Shown here: one piece after another, positions 8,301-14,322 of the stretch
How the letters are laid out: each line of letters begins with the position of its first letter
Position numbering within the stretch: position 1 is the first letter of the stretch
From: a virus
Length of the DNA: 30,520 bases
Reading direction: 5' to 3' (one strand)
Virus record (IMG/VR): IMGVR_UViG_3300042307_000633
Span: 1 to 30,520 of that record
Translations under genes and position numbers: made by a program
Notes under the pieces: generated by a model
Told to the model about the DNA's origin: nothing
Seen by the model: only the letters and a program-made list of their open reading frames with translations
Database searches by the model: none

Positions 8301-9545
8301 TTTAAATACAAAAATACAGGTACAGCAGGTAGATATGAATTAGCTCAAGAACATAAATGGTTTACAGCCCCAAGTGGAACAGCAGGAAATGCCATAACTT
8401 TTACGCAGGCAATGACATTAGGTAGTAATGGTGGATTATCAATTGGAACTACCACAGCAGCATCAGCAAATGGATTATTAGTAGCCGGTACTGCTACGTT
8501 TAATATAAATCAAAATGCACAAACTAATTTAATAATTAGTAATACTACTGCAGGTACAGGTTCTTATGTTTCAACAAGTTTTCTAAGTAACACAAGTGCA
8601 GGAATTGGGGAGATTGGTAAATATAGCTCTACTACAAGTACTTATAAAATTACAACTGCAGGAAGTACTTACATATATAATGGAACTTTAGGTGACATTG
8701 CAATATTAAATGATTATTTATCGGGTGCTATTAAAATGGCGGCTGGTGGTTCATCTACTGCACATCTTACCATCGCCTCCACAGGCATAGCTACGTTTTC
8801 GAGTAGTGTAATTGTTGGAACTACTGCATTATTAAACTTTGGTCCTACGTCTAGCTTTGTTGGAATGAGTGGAAATAACTCAACGGGATCTTTAGCATTA
8901 TATGCAAATAATACACAAGTTCTAGGATTTGCAGCCTCCACAGGCGCAGCTACGTTTTCTTCTTCAATATCAGCAACAAGTGCTACGTTTAGTGGGAATT
9001 TTACATTAACAAGTGCTGCAACAGGAGGTGTAATTATAACTAATAATAATAATGCACATATTAATTTATTTAGGTCTATAAACCCTACAGGAAATTATGG
9101 TATAAATATAAATGGTAATGGCGATTTAAATATAGATGAAACAGGGGTAGCTACAAGAGTAACTATAAAAAAGACCACAGGTGGTATAAACATTAATACA
9201 AGTACAACAGGTTACACATTAAATGCAATATCATCCACATTTACACAATTTAATACATCATTTATAGGATCAGGATCTTTAATTAATATTATGAGTAGAT
9301 TTATGCAAGATACAAGTACAAACAGGGGAATAGCCATAGGATATGCTTATGATTCTCAATTAATATCTGGAATTTGGGCCACACAAGATACAGGCACTTT
9401 AATGCTTGGGGTTCGTGTTGGAAGTAATTATAAATCAAAAATTAATATTAATACTACAACAATTGCTTTAGACATACCATCATCATCAGCAGGATTAGGT
9501 GGTGGTCAATTATATAATGATGGTGGATATGTTAGAATAGTTTAA
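5391..9545 (+). CDS. Large tail fibre / receptor-binding protein
   Basis: A 1384-aa fibre-like protein. The N-terminal segment (1-60) is the likely attachment domain. A motif of the form GG-x4-FLKxDGS-x5-YYLxSNP occurs twice, near residues 59-80 and 704-725. A run of eight Gly with one Tyr-proximal break (about 155-162) forms a hinge. Residues about 210-370 form a compact beta domain. The rest is Ser/Thr/Ala/Gly/Asn-rich shaft with repeated TGxATFSS motifs (about 1120-1200). The C-terminus ends GLGGGQLYNDGGYVRIV; I see no S74-type self-cleaving chaperone. Length suggests the adsorption fibre. Lying between the lysis genes and the tail tube is an unusual place. Receptor cannot be read. Confidence 0.82.
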   Translation: MATLTGKLVADTYKALLKLIDNDILTASEKQISDGFGGGSNVFIDQNGFLRAAQFKVTGGTSSQFLKGDGSLDNNNYYLASNPSGFITVATANTLYLPIGSTTTAIAEGTRLYFTTARVLATTLAGFVAITGTVTASDTILSAIEKIWWNIENGGGGGGGGYVPYIGATQNLNLGTYGLISDFVQFNTTNSAIPVTAGTMSWNNTDGTADLRLKGGNVTLQIGQELVTRVVNKTGDDLLEENYQAVYISGAQGQRLKVDLALAVTDATSAGTLGLVTEDIDNNQEGFITTSGLVNKIDTTGDLQGETWADGDILYLSPTVAGQITNVKPLAPDHTVIMGFVVYAHANNGKIYVKVDNGYEIEELHDVQVIDRTDTDILQWYEDDLVWRNIQFGTALENAGGIIGLGDINYVPRFDGTNSISNSLIFDDLENVIVGGTIGIIPNPFGVADMLTVLNGNIAIDGAYSYRIDTHQILKRTNATGEFRIGTDVAGDFITLYAGTSEKARLTAAGNLGLSVTSPSSMIHAKDSTAYGKIIIDNTGATGGGSFSARQNGTETAIFGVSGAWQANTTSDAAIVATRAGQGIKFYTNGSATAKGGIDSVGNSFIGQLPAYYAGATNFIVQGISAAAMIGVTHMDNSIKGVFSTLNGGVTFGSYTPHPVIFTADDIESARIASDGKWLFGTIVNDNVNTVQVNGSIIATSLKKSGGIATEFLKADGSVDSNLYYLDSNPDNYIPLTAISSTAFGLTYTNTTGVISLTAGFEIPTTTDTTNWDISYLNRITSATAPLSITTNVISISQASGSVNGYLSNTDWNTFNNKTSNTGTVTSVSGTGTVSGLTLTGTVTTTGSLTLGGTLSLTSGNVTTALGFTPVTNARTLTINGISFDLTADRSWTVSGTIGGLTTNKIPKATSATTLGDSNLINDANGNLGLGVTPSTWTLFSGVIELNGATAIGAFSNTAYFMQNTVFNSGFKYKNTGTAGRYELAQEHKWFTAPSGTAGNAITFTQAMTLGSNGGLSIGTTTAASANGLLVAGTATFNINQNAQTNLIISNTTAGTGSYVSTSFLSNTSAGIGEIGKYSSTTSTYKITTAGSTYIYNGTLGDIAILNDYLSGAIKMAAGGSSTAHLTIASTGIATFSSSVIVGTTALLNFGPTSSFVGMSGNNSTGSLALYANNTQVLGFAASTGAATFSSSISATSATFSGNFTLTSAATGGVIITNNNNAHINLFRSINPTGNYGININGNGDLNIDETGVATRVTIKKTTGGININTSTTGYTLNAISSTFTQFNTSFIGSGSLINIMSRFMQDTSTNRGIAIGYAYDSQLISGIWATQDTGTLMLGVRVGSNYKSKININTTTIALDIPSSSAGLGGGQLYNDGGYVRIV

Positions 9546-9566
9546 ATTTTACGATTATATTTTTTC

Positions 9567-9574
9567 TACCTTTG
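9567..9574 (+). promoter_or_regulatory. -7 box before gene 9598
   Basis: TACCTTTG matches TAnnTTTG and lies in the 52-nt gap after the fibre gene, 23 nt before the ATG at 9598, preceded by a run of T. No -33 TTG at good spacing. Confidence 0.5.
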
Positions 9575-9597
9575 CAATAAATCAAATCAATAATACA

Positions 9598-9999
9598 ATG
9601 AAAAAAAGTTATGCAGAATTATTCGTTTTAGTGCATTTTTTAAATAATAATGCAAAAGATGGAAAGACAAAAGGGCAAAAAAAGTTAGTCCTAATTGCTA
9701 AAAAAGTACAAGTCCATTTGGATGAATACAATGAAAAGGCAGAGGAACTACGTTTAGATGCAGCATCAGTGGACAAAGATGGAAACCTGATCCTAAACGA
9801 AAAGGGCAGTTATTCATTTTCAAAGGATGGTTTAAAGAAATTGAATCAACAAAGTAAGGATCTTAATTTATCAGAATTTGATTTTGATCCTATTGTGGTA
9901 AACAATCCAGAGGGTTTAGATATTTATCCATTTTTAAATGGATGGGTTACAGGGGTTAAATTTAAAGATATAGAAACAATTGATGATGTCGAACTTTAG
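9598..9999 (+). CDS. Uncharacterised tail-region protein
   Basis: A 133-aa protein, not recognised. The N-terminal half looks alpha-helical and basic (KKLVLIAKKVQVHLDEYNEKAEELRLD), the middle has a DKDGNLILNEKGSYSFSKDG beta-hairpin-like stretch, and the C-terminal part is acidic with LDIYPFLNGWV. It has its own -7 box 23 nt upstream and overlaps the next gene by 14 nt. Placement between fibre and tail-tube genes suggests a tail or fibre-assembly role; nothing in the sequence proves it. Confidence 0.75.
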   Translation: MKKSYAELFVLVHFLNNNAKDGKTKGQKKLVLIAKKVQVHLDEYNEKAEELRLDAASVDKDGNLILNEKGSYSFSKDGLKKLNQQSKDLNLSEFDFDPIVVNNPEGLDIYPFLNGWVTGVKFKDIETIDDVEL

Positions 10000-10369
10000 A
10001 GCAGTTAAAACCACAGATTTATCCTATGAATGGGTGATCAGCCAGATGCAATGTTTTCCATCTTATGAAGGTGAAACAGATTTTGTAGTGTATGTACATT
10101 GGCGCAGAAATGCAACATTTGAAGAATACATGGCTGATGTTTACGGATGCCAGACATATAGCCAAATGGAGGGCAGTACCTACATACCTTATGCAGATCT
10201 AACATACGACATTGTTTGTGGATGGTTACAGGAATCATTGGATGTGCCGGCATTAGACATTAATTTAGCCAAGCAAATAGAGGATTTGATAAATCCACCA
10301 ATAATTACTTTGCCATTGCCATGGGAACCAGAACCGGTGCCACCAATAGAAGAAAATGCCACTATATAA
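9986..10369 (+). CDS. Uncharacterised tail-region protein (DUF7936-like)
   Basis: A protein of about 127 aa containing the pattern YEWVISQMQCFPSYEG then DFVVYVHWRRNATFEEYMADVYG, which I associate from memory with a phage tail-region family (DUF7936-like); this is not verified. The C-terminus is Pro-rich (LPLPWEPEPVPPIEE). Two tandem ATGs (9983, 9986) overlap the end of the preceding gene; I chose the second, and TTG at 9980 is unnecessary. The next gene begins 14 nt before its stop, so three consecutive tail-region genes are coupled. Confidence 0.72.
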   Translation: MSNFRAVKTTDLSYEWVISQMQCFPSYEGETDFVVYVHWRRNATFEEYMADVYGCQTYSQMEGSTYIPYADLTYDIVCGWLQESLDVPALDINLAKQIEDLINPPIITLPLPWEPEPVPPIEENATI

Positions 10370-10805
10370 TGGATCTAATGTAATTGTATACAATGGGGAT
10401 ATAGCTTTAGGGCATAGCACCAATGCAGTATTATCAATGAATTTAGATTTACCAAGCACAACTAATAAAAATAGTGGTGGATGGGCCGAATGTATAGCAG
10501 GTAAACGATCTGTTACAATGAAGGTGGAAGGTTTAGTAGATTACAGCGATCAGATGAATTATGATCAATTTGTCAATTTGCTGATTACTAAAAAATACAC
10601 TAAATGGGTATTCCAAACAGCCGGAATGTTTTATTTTGGTGGAGGCTATGTAACAGCTGTAGAAGAAATTGCAGAAACAGAAACAGTGGTCAGATATTCA
10701 CTTGATATTGTGATCGATGGTCGTGTTTATTGGGAGCCGAGATTGCCATGGAATTTAGTTTTTACGAATTGGGAAAATATAAATATTAATTGGGAAAATG
10801 TGTGA
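10356..10805 (+). CDS. Tail tube-like protein, paralogue of gene 10858
   Basis: A 149-aa protein of the TP901-1 major tail protein type. It shares with the next protein the run: N-terminal G-x-N-x(2)-V, a GH-S/T-T-x(3)-LS-x-NLD strand, then SGW-x-E-x-IAG and a V/F-x-GLVDYSD segment (about residues 57-65). It differs at the C-terminus, where it extends with PRLPWNLVFTNWENININ. Two similar tube proteins may form different parts of the tail, or this one may be a minor tube protein at the tip or terminator end. Which is the main tube subunit is not certain, but the second has its own promoter-like box and terminator. Confidence 0.8.
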   Translation: MPLYNGSNVIVYNGDIALGHSTNAVLSMNLDLPSTTNKNSGGWAECIAGKRSVTMKVEGLVDYSDQMNYDQFVNLLITKKYTKWVFQTAGMFYFGGGYVTAVEEIAETETVVRYSLDIVIDGRVYWEPRLPWNLVFTNWENININWENV

Positions 10806-10815
10806 TATATTTTTC

Positions 10816-10823
10816 TATTTTTA
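10816..10823 (+). promoter_or_regulatory. Possible -7 box before major tail protein
   Basis: TATTTTTA departs from TAnnTTTG only at the last base and lies in a 52-nt gap, 34 nt before the ATG at 10858. Gap position and T-rich flank resemble the other boxes; weaker than those. Confidence 0.35.
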
Positions 10824-10857
10824 CACAAAAAAAGAGGAATAAAATTTAACAAATAAT

Positions 10858-11268
10858 ATGGCAACAGCAGGAGTATTTAACGGCACCAATCTTGTTTTAA
10901 AGGTTGAAGGCACAGTGGTAGGACACACCACATCATGTACATTATCAGTTAATTTGGATGTGGCTGATGCTACGACAAAAGATTCATCCGGTTGGTCGGA
11001 AGGAATTGCAGGTTTAAAATCAGGTGAGATTTCATTTGATGGTTTGGTAGATTATTCAGATGCTAATAATGCAGAGCAATTATTGGATTTGTTAATTGCA
11101 AGAACTCAATTAACTGCAATTATCGGCACATCTGTATCTGGGGATTCAATCTACACAGCTGATGGATTTATTTCATCATTAGAGCAAACAGGTGAGATGG
11201 AAGCTGCAGTAACTTTTAGTGGAACTATCACCATTACAGGTGCTATTGTTAAATCGACAAACGCATAA
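10858..11268 (+). CDS. Major tail (tube) protein, TP901-1 family
   Basis: A 136-aa protein with the TP901-1 tail tube signature: LKVEGTVVGHTTSCTLSVNL, then SGWSEGIAGLKSGEISFDGL and VDYSD, and a C-terminal strand VTFSGTITITGA. It would polymerise into the tail tube around the tape measure. It has its own upstream gap with a weak -7 box, and a hairpin 22 nt after the stop, consistent with high separate expression like the capsid gene. Closely related to the preceding gene, so a duplication has occurred. Confidence 0.87.
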   Translation: MATAGVFNGTNLVLKVEGTVVGHTTSCTLSVNLDVADATTKDSSGWSEGIAGLKSGEISFDGLVDYSDANNAEQLLDLLIARTQLTAIIGTSVSGDSIYTADGFISSLEQTGEMEAAVTFSGTITITGAIVKSTNA

Positions 11269-11289
11269 TTTAGTTTGCACAATATATTA

Positions 11290-11316
11290 ACCCAACATCA
11301 GCAATGGTGTTGGGTA
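11290..11316 (+). terminator. Terminator-like hairpin after major tail protein
   Basis: A 10-bp stem, ACCCAACATC (11290-11299) with GGTGTTGGGT (11306-11315), one G-U pair, 6-nt loop. The following ATTTGAATTT is a poor U-tract, so it may be partial or serve as an RNA-stabilising hairpin. Confidence 0.6.
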
Positions 11317-11344
11317 TTTGAATTTAATCTAATCATAAAAACAA

Positions 11345-11725
11345 ATGGAAGTCAACAAACGTAGAGGTTACTGCCAATTAGAATTGGGAGGCAAAACTCG
11401 AACATTACATTTTTCAATGAATTTTTGGGCAGCATTTGAAGAAGCATCGGGATTTAAAATATCCGAGGTTGACAAGGTATTTGGATCCGGTTTATCCATG
11501 GCCACAATGCGTGATCTTGTTTATGCCGGTATCATTGCTTTCGATCAGGAAAATAATAATGAAATTGATTACAATAAATTTTCTGTAGGTGCTTGGATGG
11601 ATGAAATAGATCAGGAAGCATTAGGAACTATTATAAATACTTTGATGGAATCAAGGGTTTTAGGTAATGATCTAAATGCAGGTGTGCGCAGAAACGTATC
11701 TAAATCGACAAAAAACCCAAAGTAG
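11345..11725 (+). CDS. Tail assembly chaperone G
   Basis: A 126-aa tail assembly chaperone, the counterpart of lambda gpG. It begins with a short beta segment (QLELGGKTRTLHFSMNFW) and is otherwise helical and acidic, typical of the class. It sits between the tube and tape-measure genes, where G and G-T are found in siphoviruses. Near its end is an in-frame A_AAA_AAC heptamer (11710-11716), three codons before the stop, from which a -1 shift enters the downstream reading frame. Ribosomes that do not shift make this protein, ending STKNPK. Confidence 0.85.
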   Translation: MEVNKRRGYCQLELGGKTRTLHFSMNFWAAFEEASGFKISEVDKVFGSGLSMATMRDLVYAGIIAFDQENNNEIDYNKFSVGAWMDEIDQEALGTIINTLMESRVLGNDLNAGVRRNVSKSTKNPK

Positions 11726-11753
11726 AAAAACCCCTAACATGGGATGCCATGTT
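11710..11753 (+). promoter_or_regulatory. Programmed -1 frameshift site G to G-T
   Basis: The slippery heptamer A_AAA_AAC occupies 11710-11716 and is in the correct phase of the upstream frame (ACA AAA AAC). After slipping, reading resumes at CCC 11716-11718 and stays open through PKVEKPLTWDA into the ATG at 11749. A perfect 7-bp hairpin, AACATGG (11736-11742) with CCATGTT (11747-11753), lies 19 nt downstream; that spacer is longer than the usual 5-9 nt, so its stimulatory role is uncertain. Confidence 0.85.
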
Positions 11754-12051
11754 TGATTATTACATTGGTCAAGCAGGAATACTACCAGATCATTTTTGGC
11801 GCAATACATGGAAAGAAAATGCGTTGTTAGGGGAAAGTTGGTCAATTAAAATGAATCTATTTTGGGAAATGAGTAGATTTGAAAGTACGATGATAGTCAA
11901 TTCTACAGCCAAAAAGAGATCACAATTAATTACACCAGATAAACTATTTCCGTTGCCACAGGATGTTTATTTAAATAAGGGTACACCGAAATCATCACCG
12001 GAAGAATTACAAGCATTTATGGAACAAATCAAGAAAAGCCAATCAAAGTAA
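11749..12051 (+). CDS. T extension of tail assembly chaperone G-T (translated by -1 frameshift)
   Basis: This frame is open from 11716 and is best read as the C-terminal T part of a G-T fusion, not an independent gene. The fusion would be 124 residues of G plus 111 residues, about 235 aa. LTWDAMFDYYIGQAGILPDHFW resembles the T-domain start in other phages, in which the fusion recruits the tape measure to the tube protein. The in-frame ATG at 11749 lies inside the LTWDAMFDYY segment, and no leader or -7 box precedes it. The stop codon lies within the loop of a terminator hairpin. Confidence 0.85.
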   Translation: MFDYYIGQAGILPDHFWRNTWKENALLGESWSIKMNLFWEMSRFESTMIVNSTAKKRSQLITPDKLFPLPQDVYLNKGTPKSSPEELQAFMEQIKKSQSK

Positions 12052-12066
12052 GGATTGGTTTTTTTT
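12037..12066 (+). terminator. Terminator after tail chaperone genes
   Basis: An 8-bp stem, AGCCAATC (12037-12044) with GATTGGTT (12053-12060), one G-U pair, followed by six more T. The left arm is in the last codons of the chaperone frame and the stop is in the loop. The U-tract runs into the -7 box at 12068. Confidence 0.82.
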
Positions 12067-12067
12067 A

Positions 12068-12075
12068 TAACTTTG
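12068..12075 (+). promoter_or_regulatory. -7 box directly before tape measure start
   Basis: TAACTTTG matches TAnnTTTG. It begins 7 nt after the terminator stem and ends only 4 nt before the ATG at 12080, so transcription would start at or within a few bases of the start codon, giving a leaderless or nearly leaderless mRNA. Confidence 0.55.
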
Positions 12076-12079
12076 AGGC

Positions 12080-14320
12080 ATGGCAAATACATTAGAAATA
12101 TTCTTAAACGGCAATTCCAAAGATCTGGAGGCAGCCTTATCATCAGCTGAAAAGAAATTAGCAGGATTTAGTAGTAAAATGAAGGACATAGGTCAATCAT
12201 TATCACTACGATTGACAGCGCCATTAGCATTAGCCGGAGGGGCAGCGATTAAATTAGCATCTGATTTCGAAGAATCATTAAATAAAGTTAATGTAGCATT
12301 TAAAGATTCATCCAAAGATGTTCAAGCATTTGCAAAAACTACCTTAAAATCATTTGGAATTGCAGAGGGAACAGCATTAGATATGGCTGCATTATTTGGC
12401 GATATGTCCACATCTATGGGATTATCTACAAGCCAAGCAGCCAAATTAAGTACATCAATGGTAGGTTTAGCCGGTGATCTTGCATCATTTAAAAACATGA
12501 ACATTGAAGAAGTTACAACAGCTTTAAATGGTGTTTTTACAGGTGAAACAGAATCATTAAAAAGATTGGGTATTGTAATGACAGAGGTAAACTTAAAACA
12601 GTTTGCCATGGAAAAAGGTATTAAAAAGAATTTAGATCAGATGACACAATCTGAAAAAGTACTTTTGAGATACCAATATGTTATGAAAAATACTGCCAAT
12701 GCACAGGGCGATTTTGAAAGAACAGGTGGAGGTGCAGCCAATCAAATGAGGATGTTTAATGAATCATTAAAAGAATTGGGAGTGCAATTTGGTTCGGTAA
12801 TATTGCCGGCAGTTACACAAATAATTACAAAGTTTAATTCTATTTTGGGGTATTTGCGTGATTTATCACCTGCCACAAAAACATTTATTTTAACCATTGC
12901 CGGAATAGCAGCTGCTACAGGGCCATTATTATTTTTAGCAGGATCTATTTTGCCAAAAGTATTAACCGGATTTAAATTATTAACAAGTGCAGCAGGTAAA
13001 TTTAATTTAACAATAGGCAAGGGAGGCGCATTAGGTGTATTAATAGCAGGTTTAGGATATGTCGCTGAATCAGCCTATGATTATAACAAGGCATTAGGCG
13101 AAACAAATAAATTAACAGAGGATCAAAAAAAGAATCTTGATGTAGTTTTAGCAACTAATGAAGCTATAAAGAAAAAAATTGCATTGCTTGATCAAGAAGC
13201 AAGAATGTTAAATCAGCCAAAGTTAATTACGGGGCCAAATACTGCAAGTCCAATGCAGAGAACACCACAACAAATTGCAGCAGCAAGAAATGAACAGGCT
13301 AAATTATATAATGAAAATAAAGCTATAATAGCGCAATTAACTAAAGCGCAAAAAATTGATTTAGGCAAAGGTCCTGATTTAGGTGTATTAGGTGGAAATG
13401 AAGAAAGCGCAGCAGCTAAATTTGATTTTAGTGCATTAGGTAGCAAGATTAATGATCTTAATAAAGATATATTTAATGATCTACAATCGGTAAATAAAAC
13501 CATTACATCAGAACAAGAAAGTGTATTAAAAAAGTTTATGGCCACACAATCATCAAGAGGTCAAGAATTTGGAAAATTATTAAAAAGTTGGTTTAGTTAT
13601 GATATTACAAATAGTGAATTTTTTACATCACTGCAAAAGTTATATGGTCAAGTGAGCAATATTGCCACACCTTTTGCTGTAATGGAACAAGGGATTACAG
13701 CAAGTACAATAGTTTTACAAGAACAGTTAGCATTACAATCAGAGCAATTTAATATGTATATGCAGGCAATGGATATGCTAAAAAATACCACACAGCAAGT
13801 ATTTCAAAGCATAGGAAATAGTATTGTAAATTCATTTGGATTAGCCAAGACAGGATTAGAAGGATTTATAGGCGCAATGGCAAATGTATTAATACAAATG
13901 GGTGCAATGGCCATAGCCGAATCTATTTTCGGTAAGAAAAAAGTAGCTACAAAATATGCAGAATCACAAGCGAATGCAGTTACCATTGGTACAAATGCAG
14001 CAGCAGCAGCAGGGCCGGCAGGATTAGTAGCATTAGCGCCATTTATTGCAGCTGCAATGGGGGTGGTGCAGGGTGCATTTACAGGAATTAGCGCATTTGC
14101 TAAAGGTGGTATAGTTAGTGGCCCCACAATGGGTTTAATGGGTGAATACATGGGTGCTAAATCCAATCCGGAAGTAATTGCGCCATTATCTAAACTACAG
14201 AATATGATGGATTTTGGTGGAGGCAATGACATGAATTTATCTGGGGAGTTTGTAGTGAGAGGCCAAGATTTAATTTTAGCATTACAAAGGGCAGAAAAAA
14301 CACGAAATAGAATTGGATAA
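12080..14320 (+). CDS. Tail tape measure protein (TP901 core family)
   Basis: A 746-aa tape measure protein. The core TP901-type region is clear: FEESLNKVNVAFKDSSKDVQAF, GLSTSQAAKLSTSMVGLAGDLASF, TTALNGVFTGETESLKRLGI and KGIKKNLDQMTQSEKVLLRYQYVMKNT (residues about 70-210). Hydrophobic segments lie at about 270-300 and 610-670 (AAAAGPAGLVALAPFIAAAMGVV); the end is Gly-rich. By the usual 1.5 angstrom per residue the tail would be about 110 nm, in the siphovirus range. The ATG at 12080 lies 4 nt after a -7 box. The next gene starts 2 nt after its stop. Confidence 0.93.
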   Translation: MANTLEIFLNGNSKDLEAALSSAEKKLAGFSSKMKDIGQSLSLRLTAPLALAGGAAIKLASDFEESLNKVNVAFKDSSKDVQAFAKTTLKSFGIAEGTALDMAALFGDMSTSMGLSTSQAAKLSTSMVGLAGDLASFKNMNIEEVTTALNGVFTGETESLKRLGIVMTEVNLKQFAMEKGIKKNLDQMTQSEKVLLRYQYVMKNTANAQGDFERTGGGAANQMRMFNESLKELGVQFGSVILPAVTQIITKFNSILGYLRDLSPATKTFILTIAGIAAATGPLLFLAGSILPKVLTGFKLLTSAAGKFNLTIGKGGALGVLIAGLGYVAESAYDYNKALGETNKLTEDQKKNLDVVLATNEAIKKKIALLDQEARMLNQPKLITGPNTASPMQRTPQQIAAARNEQAKLYNENKAIIAQLTKAQKIDLGKGPDLGVLGGNEESAAAKFDFSALGSKINDLNKDIFNDLQSVNKTITSEQESVLKKFMATQSSRGQEFGKLLKSWFSYDITNSEFFTSLQKLYGQVSNIATPFAVMEQGITASTIVLQEQLALQSEQFNMYMQAMDMLKNTTQQVFQSIGNSIVNSFGLAKTGLEGFIGAMANVLIQMGAMAIAESIFGKKKVATKYAESQANAVTIGTNAAAAAGPAGLVALAPFIAAAMGVVQGAFTGISAFAKGGIVSGPTMGLMGEYMGAKSNPEVIAPLSKLQNMMDFGGGNDMNLSGEFVVRGQDLILALQRAEKTRNRIG

Positions 14321-14322
14321 AT

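Noticed and set aside
7805-8311. Long minus-strand frame (168 codons) within the fibre gene
   Set aside because: It is the shadow of a low-complexity Thr/Gly/Val-rich coding region, with no start context or neighbours on that strand.
9300-9545. Self-cleaving S74-type chaperone at the fibre C-terminus
   Set aside because: No Ser-Lys catalytic pattern or the typical helical tail is visible; the protein ends in a Gly-rich segment.
11749-12051. Independent 100-aa gene starting at ATG 11749
   Set aside because: The frame is open back to an in-phase A_AAA_AAC site, and the ATG falls inside LTWDAMFDYY; a G-T fusion explains it better.
13804-14232. Minus-strand frame of 142 codons within the tape measure
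   Set aside because: Antisense to an Ala/Gly-rich segment of the tape measure; composition is that of a shadow frame.
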